A DNA stretch of 64,000 nt, taken from positions 248,001-312,000 of the forward strand of contig NZ_JAGQBB010000001.1 of NCBI RefSeq assembly GCF_024345415.1. The letters run 5' to 3'. Positions within the stretch are counted from its first letter, which is position 1. Every line of letters begins with the position of its first letter. Source of the DNA: Synechococcus sp. Tobar12-5m-g. Lineage in GTDB: Bacteria > Cyanobacteriota > Cyanobacteriia > PCC-6307 > Cyanobiaceae. The position numbers were made by a program, and so were the translations under genes. Under the pieces are notes generated by a model. The model was not told the DNA's origin. It saw only the letters and a program-made list of their open reading frames with translations, and did not search any database. Positions 55,623-64,000 of the stretch are shown here, one piece after another.

Positions 55623-55853
55623 ATGTTGATCGCCATTCTCTCCTGGATCTGGATCGGCACCGGTGTGTTGCTGATCATCAGTGTCCTGCTCCACAGCCCC
55701 AAGGGCGACGGCATGGGAGGCCTGGCCAGCAGTGGTGGCTCGATGTTCAGCAGCGCCCGCAGCGCTGAAGACACCCTCAACCGAATCAGCTGGACCCTGC
55801 TGGCCCTGTTTCTCGGTCTGGCCGTGTTGTTGAGCGCGGGTTGGCTGCGTTGA
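55623..55853 (+). CDS. secG: Preprotein translocase subunit SecG
   Basis: 76 residues, two membrane segments (ILSWIWIGTGVLLIISVLLH and LLALFLGLAVLLSAGWL) around the conserved PKGDGMGGLASSGGSMFSS loop. It assists SecYE in export. Its stop overlaps the msrB start. Confidence 0.95.
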   Translation: MLIAILSWIWIGTGVLLIISVLLHSPKGDGMGGLASSGGSMFSSARSAEDTLNRISWTLLALFLGLAVLLSAGWLR

Positions 55854-56338
55854 GACCGATCAAGCGCCGCAACCTGTTGGCCGTCATCGCCTCCCTCCTC
55901 GGCCCGATCATCGGTGGCAGCCGGGCCGAGGCCGCCTCGAAGGGGACGGATCCGAAATGGCAACTCAGCGAGGCGGAATGGAAGAAACGACTCAGCCCTG
56001 AGGCCTATGCCGTGCTGCGCAAGGAGGGCACCGAGCGGCCCTTCACAAGCCCCCTGGACAAGGAAAAACGCAAGGGCACCTTCGTATGTGCCGCCTGCCG
56101 CCTTCCCCTGTTCCGTTCCACCACGAAGTTCGACAGCGGGACCGGCTGGCCCAGTTTCTGGGATTCGCTACCCAATGCACTGGTCACAAAGACGGATTTC
56201 AAGCTGATCGTGCCCCGCACCGAGTACCACTGCAGGCGGTGTGGCGGACACCAAGGCCATGTGTTCAATGACGGGCCCAGGCCCACCGGCAAGCGCTACT
56301 GCAACAACGGGGTTGCCCTGGGTTTCATCCCTGGTTGA
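55850..56338 (+). CDS. msrB: Exported peptide-methionine (R)-S-oxide reductase
   Basis: 162 residues from TTG 55850, whose TTGA overlaps the secG stop (TTG 55841 is an alternative). A signal with basic start (KRRNLLAVIASLLGPIIGG) implies export. Zinc is held by CAAC and CRRC; the catalytic Cys is in RYCNNGVALGF, with KFDSGTGWPSFW the substrate loop. It repairs the R form of methionine sulfoxide, complementing the exported MsrA at 19213. Confidence 0.94.
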   Translation: MRPIKRRNLLAVIASLLGPIIGGSRAEAASKGTDPKWQLSEAEWKKRLSPEAYAVLRKEGTERPFTSPLDKEKRKGTFVCAACRLPLFRSTTKFDSGTGWPSFWDSLPNALVTKTDFKLIVPRTEYHCRRCGGHQGHVFNDGPRPTGKRYCNNGVALGFIPG

Positions 56339-56513
56339 GGCAGCCTGGCTGGGCTGGCACAATGCGCCGGACATGAGAACAGGCTCCATGCCTTCGCTCA
56401 GAATCAACACGTCGGCAGCTTCGGCAGTGACTTCCGCGACATTCTGAACCGCGGCAACGCCGAAGTGGCCGAGCGGCAGCTGCCCGTCGTGGGCAACCAC
56501 ACAGGAACCGGTG

Positions 56514-56544
56514 AAAAAGGGGAGAAGGCCGAAACCCTCTCCCC
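56514..56544 (-). terminator. Rho-independent terminator of groEL
   Basis: Read leftward, GGGGAGAGGG-TTTCGG-CCTTCTCCCC forms a G+C-rich hairpin followed by TTTTTC, 60-90 bases after the groEL stop. Confidence 0.8.
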
Positions 56545-56603
56545 ATGCTGTGGCGCCACTGGAGAGCCTGAAGAACCCCATCCAATTGATGGGGAGGCAG
56601 TAC

Positions 56604-58250
<1,647 letters not shown>

Positions 58251-58303
58251 CTAGGGGGGTGTTTGGACTGAAGCGTCGACAGGCGAAGCAAACCGATCGA
58301 TGG

Positions 58304-58615
58304 TCAGTTGACGATCGCCAGAATGTCCTTCTCCGAAAGCAGCACGAAATCGTTGCCGCCCAGTTTGATGTCAGTGCCGGCGTACTTGCTGTAGAGAACT
58401 TGGTCACCCACGCTCACTTCGGGAGATTGGCGGGTGCCGTCGTCGTTCCGCTTGCCAGGACCGACCTGAACCACTTCACCAACCTGGGGCTTTTCCTGGG
58501 CGGTGTCGGGAAGCAGGATCCCGCCGGCGGTTTTTTCGTCGGAGTCGGAAACTTTGACAAAAACGCGATCCCCGAGGGGTTTGACCGTGGAGACGGTGAG
58601 AGAAACAGCAGCCAT
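58304..58615 (-). CDS. groS: Co-chaperonin GroES
   Basis: 103 residues from ATG 58615. [20 protein letters not shown], then [20 protein letters not shown] and the [20 protein letters not shown] end are diagnostic. The mobile loop ([11 protein letters not shown]) binds GroEL. First gene of groESL, 56 bases from the CIRCE operator. Confidence 0.98.
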   Translation of the reverse strand: MAAVSLTVSTVKPLGDRVFVKVSDSDEKTAGGILLPDTAQEKPQVGEVVQVGPGKRNDDGTRQSPEVSVGDQVLYSKYAGTDIKLGGNDFVLLSEKDILAIVN

Positions 58616-58670
58616 GATTCGATGCGACAACGACAGGCATGGCGCCGATGACGCCATGGGAACGGTCGAG

Positions 58671-58697
58671 TTGGCACTCGGGTCCGTCGAGTGCCAA
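58671..58697. promoter_or_regulatory. CIRCE operator (HrcA binding site) upstream of groES
   Basis: TTGGCACTC, nine bases, GAGTGCCAA: a perfect inverted repeat matching the CIRCE consensus TTAGCACTC-N9-GAGTGCTAA at all but one position per arm. In cyanobacteria HrcA represses groESL at this element and heat releases it. It lies in the divergent space between groES and atpD. Confidence 0.95.
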
Positions 58698-58745
58698 CCT
58701 ATGGCAGCCAAGGGTTGCCCGGCAATCGGCACCGGGGGCGGTTGA

Positions 58746-60326
<1,581 letters not shown>

Positions 60327-60368
60327 TCCCCTTCCCGTTTCCGTCTTGCTTTCTGAGGATCCACGCCG

Positions 60369-60776
60369 ATGACACTCAACCTGCGCGTTCTGGCTCCCGC
60401 TCAGAGCGTTTTCGATGGCAGCGCCGACGAGGTGATCCTGCCGAGCACCACCGGCCAGCTGGGCATCCTTCCCGGCCACATTTCCCTTCTCACCGCCCTT
60501 GACGTCGGCGTCATGCGCCTCCGCACGGGCAAGGATTGGGCCTCGATCGCTCTGATGGGGGGATTCGCCGAGATTCAGGCCGATCAGGTCACCGTCCTGG
60601 TGAACACCGCCGAGCTGGGCTCCAGCATCGAACCCAGCCAGGCGGAGCAGGCCGTCGAGGCCGCCCAACTGGTGGCGGCCGGCTTCGAGGGTCAACCATC
60701 GAGCACGGGCAAACTCAAAGCCCAGCAGGCCCTGGCCCGGGCCCGGGCCCGCTTGCAGGCCTCAAAAGCCAGCTGA
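60369..60776 (+). CDS. atpC: ATP synthase F1 subunit epsilon
   Basis: 135 residues. LRVLAPAQSVFDGSADEVIL and TTGQLGILPGHISLLTALDV form the N-terminal beta sandwich; the C-terminal helices (QALARARARLQASKAS) regulate rotation. 42 bases after atpD. Confidence 0.97.
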   Translation: MTLNLRVLAPAQSVFDGSADEVILPSTTGQLGILPGHISLLTALDVGVMRLRTGKDWASIALMGGFAEIQADQVTVLVNTAELGSSIEPSQAEQAVEAAQLVAAGFEGQPSSTGKLKAQQALARARARLQASKAS

Positions 60777-60823
60777 GCGGAGCTGACTGACTGGCGGGTT
60801 CGGCTGAATGAGCAGCTGGTGGC

Positions 60824-60852
60824 AAAAAAAAGCGTCCAGAGGGACGCTTTTC
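60824..60852. terminator. Bidirectional terminator between atpC and PSRP-3 gene
   Basis: Stem AAAAGCGTCC / GGACGCTTTT (10 bp) with a four-base loop, flanked by an A-run on the left and TTTT on the right. It serves rightward atpDC and leftward transcription alike. Confidence 0.9.
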
Positions 60853-60903
60853 GCTTGAGGTTTGTTTTCAGGAAACCAACGGATCCCCGGCAGTCCCGCA
60901 GAC

Positions 60904-61479
<576 letters not shown>

Positions 61480-61526
61480 TCAAACAACAAACCTATCAGC
61501 CGCCGCTTCAGGCCCTGAGCACCATC

Positions 61527-62333
61527 CTGAGCATCGACCCGAGCATCCAGGCCGTTCTGCTCTTCGACATCGATGGGGTGATACGGGATGTGGGCGGCAG
61601 TTACCGCCGCGCCCTGCGTGAAACGGTTCACCATTACAGCGGCTGGCGGCCGCGACCCGATCTGATCGATGCCCTCAAGAGCGAGGGTCACTGGAACAAC
61701 GACTGGCAGGCCGCCCAGGAGTTGCTGCGGCGACGGGGCCAGAGCCCCTTGCCGAAGTACGACGACCTCGTCGGCGTGTTCAGCCGCTTTTACTTCGGTG
61801 GAGATCCGTATGGGGATCCGGCCTGTTGGCGTGGCTTCATCCGGGATGAGCCCCTGCTGGTCGAGGCTGACTTCTTCGCCCGCTTGAGCGAGGCCGGGAT
61901 CTCCTGGGGCTTCGTGAGCGGCGCCGAGCCCAGTTCGGCGCGCTACGTCCTGAGCCAGCGGCTCGCTCTGGTGGATCCGCCGCTGCTCGCCATGGGGGAG
62001 GCCCCCGACAAACCCGACCCCACCGGCCTGGTGCAGCTGGCCGAAACCCTGGCCGGCCAGGCCCTGGGCCCGGGGGCTCCCCCCGTGGCCTATCTGGGTG
62101 ACACCGTGGCCGATGTGCTGACCGTGCGCAATGCCCGCCGCGAACGGCCCGGCCAGCGCCTGATCAGCCTGGCGGTGGCCCCGCCCCATCTCCACGCCCC
62201 TGGCCTGGCCAAGCAACGCTCCAGCTATGAGGCCGCCTTGCTGGAGGCCGGGGCCGATCGGCTGATCCCCCGCATGGCGGCTCTCCAGCCCGATCTGGTG
62301 CTCGCCTGGCTGGGGGGCGGCCCCACCGGCTGA
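61527..62333 (+). CDS. HAD-superfamily hydrolase (TIGR01548-like), non-standard start
   Basis: About 268 residues if CTG 61527 is the start. The HAD nucleophile loop is VLLFDIDGVIRDVGGSYRRA; motif II FVSGAEPSSARY and the Mg-binding AYLGDTVADVLTVRNARRE follow. The first GTG in frame (61578) lies inside the nucleophile loop and would delete the catalytic Asp, and no ATG, GTG or TTG precedes it in the open frame nearby. So the start is a CTG (61515 or 61527), another rare codon, or a sequence error. Substrate unknown. Confidence 0.82.
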   Translation: MSIDPSIQAVLLFDIDGVIRDVGGSYRRALRETVHHYSGWRPRPDLIDALKSEGHWNNDWQAAQELLRRRGQSPLPKYDDLVGVFSRFYFGGDPYGDPACWRGFIRDEPLLVEADFFARLSEAGISWGFVSGAEPSSARYVLSQRLALVDPPLLAMGEAPDKPDPTGLVQLAETLAGQALGPGAPPVAYLGDTVADVLTVRNARRERPGQRLISLAVAPPHLHAPGLAKQRSSYEAALLEAGADRLIPRMAALQPDLVLAWLGGGPTG

Positions 62334-62336
62334 GAT

Positions 62337-63656
62337 TCAGCGCTGCATTGCCGCCACGCTCTTGAGAGCGGCGGCCGTGAGCACCTCATGGCCCTGCTCG
62401 GTCACGGCGACGTCGTCTTCGATCCGAATGCCGATGCCCTTCCAGCGCTCCTCGATCGCCGGCTGGCCCTGGGGCGGAGGCAGGCGGTCGCTCACATAGA
62501 GGCCCGGCTCCACCGTGAGCACCATGCCGGCCTCCAGCGGCACCGGATGCTCGCCAAGGCGGTAGGCCCCCACATCGTGCACATCCAGCCCTAGCCAGTG
62601 GCCGGTGCGGTGCATGTAGAGGTGGCGGTAGGCCCCCTGCTCGATCAACCCGTCCACCTCCCCCGCCAGCAGGCCCAGGTCCACCAGCCCTGCCACCAGC
62701 ACCCCCAGGGCAGCCCCATGGACCTGCTCGGCATCGGCACCGGGGCGCACTTCGGCAATCGCCGCCTCCTGGGCAGCGAGCACCAGCTCGTAGAGGGCCC
62801 CCTGCTCAGCGCTGAAGCGACCGTTGATCGGAAAGGTGCGGGTGATGTCGCCGTTGTAGTAGTCGCTCAGGCTGCAGCCGGCATCGATGAGCAGCAGGTC
62901 GCCAGCTTCGAGCAGGGCGTTGTTGCTGGTGTAATGCAGCACGCAGGCGTTGTCGCCGCCAGCCACGATCGAGCCATAGGCAGGACCCCGCGCCCCCTGC
63001 TCCATGAAATGCCGCTCAATGGCCGCCTGCACCTGGCGTTCGTTCAGGCCTGGACGCGCCACCTGGCGGGCCAGTTCATGGGCTTCCGCCGAAATCCTGC
63101 CGGCCAGGCGCATCCGCTCCAGCTCATCGGCGGATTTACGCAGCCTCAGCTCATGCAGCAGGGGGCAGGGGGCCACCAGGCCAAGGGCAGCATGACCGCT
63201 GCGGGGGGCGCGATCCAGCTGGGCTGCCCAGGCCGCCAGCACCAGCGGTTCGACCGCCGGATGGCGGTCCACCCGAAAGGCGATGCCCTCGGCGCCCTTG
63301 AGATAGTCGCCGAGGCGCTCTGCCAATTCGGCACGGGGATGGGCCAGATCGGCGCCAAAGCGCTCCACGGCCCCCTCGCATCCCCAGCGGAAGCCGTTCC
63401 ACACCTCGGCGGTGGGGTCCTTCGGCTCCACGAACAACACGAAGGGGTTGTCGGGCCGGTGGGGCAGGAACAGGGCCACCGCACCGGGCTCATCGAAACC
63501 GGTGAGATACCAGAAATCACTCTGCTGACGAAACGGGTGCTCCACATCGGCGTGGTGGGTGACCAGTGGGGCCGCCGGGATCACCGCCGCCACGCCGCCG
63601 AGCCGCTCCAGAAAGGTGGTGCGGCGTCGGCTGAACTCGGCGGCGGAGATCCCCAT
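62337..63656 (-). CDS. pepP: Xaa-Pro aminopeptidase (M24B)
   Basis: 439 residues from ATG 63656. An AMP_N domain (HPFRQQSDFWYLTGFDEPGA) precedes the pita-bread catalytic domain with metal ligands in LLIDAGCSLSDYYNGDITRT, HRTGHWLGLDVHD and VLTVEPGLYV. It removes N-terminal residues before proline. Convergent with the HAD gene, three bases apart. Confidence 0.95.
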   Translation of the reverse strand: MGISAAEFSRRRTTFLERLGGVAAVIPAAPLVTHHADVEHPFRQQSDFWYLTGFDEPGAVALFLPHRPDNPFVLFVEPKDPTAEVWNGFRWGCEGAVERFGADLAHPRAELAERLGDYLKGAEGIAFRVDRHPAVEPLVLAAWAAQLDRAPRSGHAALGLVAPCPLLHELRLRKSADELERMRLAGRISAEAHELARQVARPGLNERQVQAAIERHFMEQGARGPAYGSIVAGGDNACVLHYTSNNALLEAGDLLLIDAGCSLSDYYNGDITRTFPINGRFSAEQGALYELVLAAQEAAIAEVRPGADAEQVHGAALGVLVAGLVDLGLLAGEVDGLIEQGAYRHLYMHRTGHWLGLDVHDVGAYRLGEHPVPLEAGMVLTVEPGLYVSDRLPPPQGQPAIEERWKGIGIRIEDDVAVTEQGHEVLTAAALKSVAAMQR

Positions 63657-63770
63657 GGAGAGAAGGTCGGAACAGCGCGAAGATGGCACAACCGATAGCA
63701 TGAAGGGATTGGCAATCAGCGTGGGACGACGACGGTCGGGGCAGGGGCTGGCTGCGGCGACGTTTCGGAC

Positions 63771-64000
63771 ATGAACGGACTGGTCGGGCTGGCCGCACTG
63801 GTCGTCTTCATTTTGGTGGGTTCGGCGGTCTGCTCCGGCGTCGAGGCCGCCATGCTGACGGTGAACCCGCTGCGGGTCCATGAGCTGGCCAGCCGGCCCA
63901 GGCCGGTGCGCGGTGCCCTGGCCCTGCTGTCCCTCAAGAACCGGATGGGACGGGCCCTTGCCGTGCTGGTCATCCTCAACAACGGCTTCAACATCTTCGG
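63771..64000 (+). CDS. CNNM/HlyC-CorC type membrane protein, partial
   Basis: The first 76 residues, cut by the window end. ATG 63771. LVGLAALVVFILVGSAVCSG and VEAAMLTVNPLRVHELASR are the start of the CNNM (DUF21) domain with the characteristic S-x-x-E-A-A motif; LSLKNRMGRALAVLVILNNG follows. Complete members have CBS domains and transport or sense Mg/Co. Confidence 0.85.
   Translation, partial: MNGLVGLAALVVFILVGSAVCSGVEAAMLTVNPLRVHELASRPRPVRGALALLSLKNRMGRALAVLVILNNGFNIF

Noticed and set aside
56339-56513. Open, protein-like stretch after msrB (FGSDFRDILNRGNAEVAERQ)
   Set aside because: It continues the msrB frame after its stop codon and has no start codon of its own except a late GTG running into groEL antisense; insufficient to call a gene.

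Overview
The window is about two-thirds G+C and comes from a chromosome of a cyanobacterium, most likely a Cyanobium / Vulcanococcus-like freshwater or coastal relative of Synechococcus (inference). The evidence is psbV, a plant-type ferredoxin, the variable chain of ferredoxin-thioredoxin reductase, nblS, PSRP-3/Ycf65, the photosystem II S4 protein, a split atpD-atpC operon and a complete kaiABC clock. KaiA argues against Prochlorococcus. Many GCGATCGC (HIP1) octamers argue against typical open-ocean Synechococcus.

Layout. 1-2306: edge of an A+T-richer surface-glycan cluster, with an off-edge protein (methyltransferase-like domain plus coiled coil) and a sugar-nucleotide epimerase. 2742-6865: a leftward block of acyltransferase, WbuC cupin, exported Mn superoxide dismutase and flavin amine oxidase. 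6890-11362: pyrF and tyrS, separated by a 2.4 kb accessory pocket holding one intact DUF6398 gene and relics of toxin-antitoxin modules and probably of a sulfatase-modifying-factor gene. 11448-15370: potABCD-like polyamine transporter. 15312-19119: DUF1825, a helix-hairpin-helix / GIY-YIG pair, pepA and small proteins. 19213-27498: a leftward envelope operon (358-aa exported protein, purC, bamA, lpxC, fabZ, lpxA, lpxB, msrA). 27536-30963: purD and nblS. 30983-33798: kaiA-kaiB-kaiC, read leftward. 33926-38038: rplU, rpmA, truB and yebC rightward, with a methyltransferase and a queuosine-precursor transporter on the other strand. 38050-42824: nagB, SpoIID/LytB protein, rnz, psbV and petF. 42967-48992: prmA, serA, PSII S4 protein, tRNA-Val(GAC), murD and an EVE protein. 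49039-53743: small cyanobacterial proteins, rpoZ, an Hsp70-like gene with a membrane partner, ftrV and pyrR. 53911-58697: gpmI, secG, msrB and groESL with a CIRCE operator. 58860-64000: atpDC, PSRP-3, a HAD hydrolase, pepP and the start of a CNNM/HlyC-type protein.

How the genes work together. Most of the window is housekeeping. The lpx/bam block builds the outer membrane: lipid A and beta-barrel insertion. Three redox-defence enzymes (MnSOD, MsrA, MsrB) carry export signals, which suggests extracytoplasmic protection from photosynthetic oxidants. The clock genes sit next to NblS, a light/stress sensor kinase. Accessory DNA is limited to the left edge and the pyrF-tyrS pocket. I found no CRISPR array, no intact insertion sequence and no prophage.

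The least explained signals are the degenerate methyltransferase domain at the left edge, the antitoxin ORF preserved through two compensating frameshifts, the depressed G+C of kaiABC, a cluster of DnaA-box-like sequences near 49.3-49.6 kb, and a HAD gene with no ordinary start codon.
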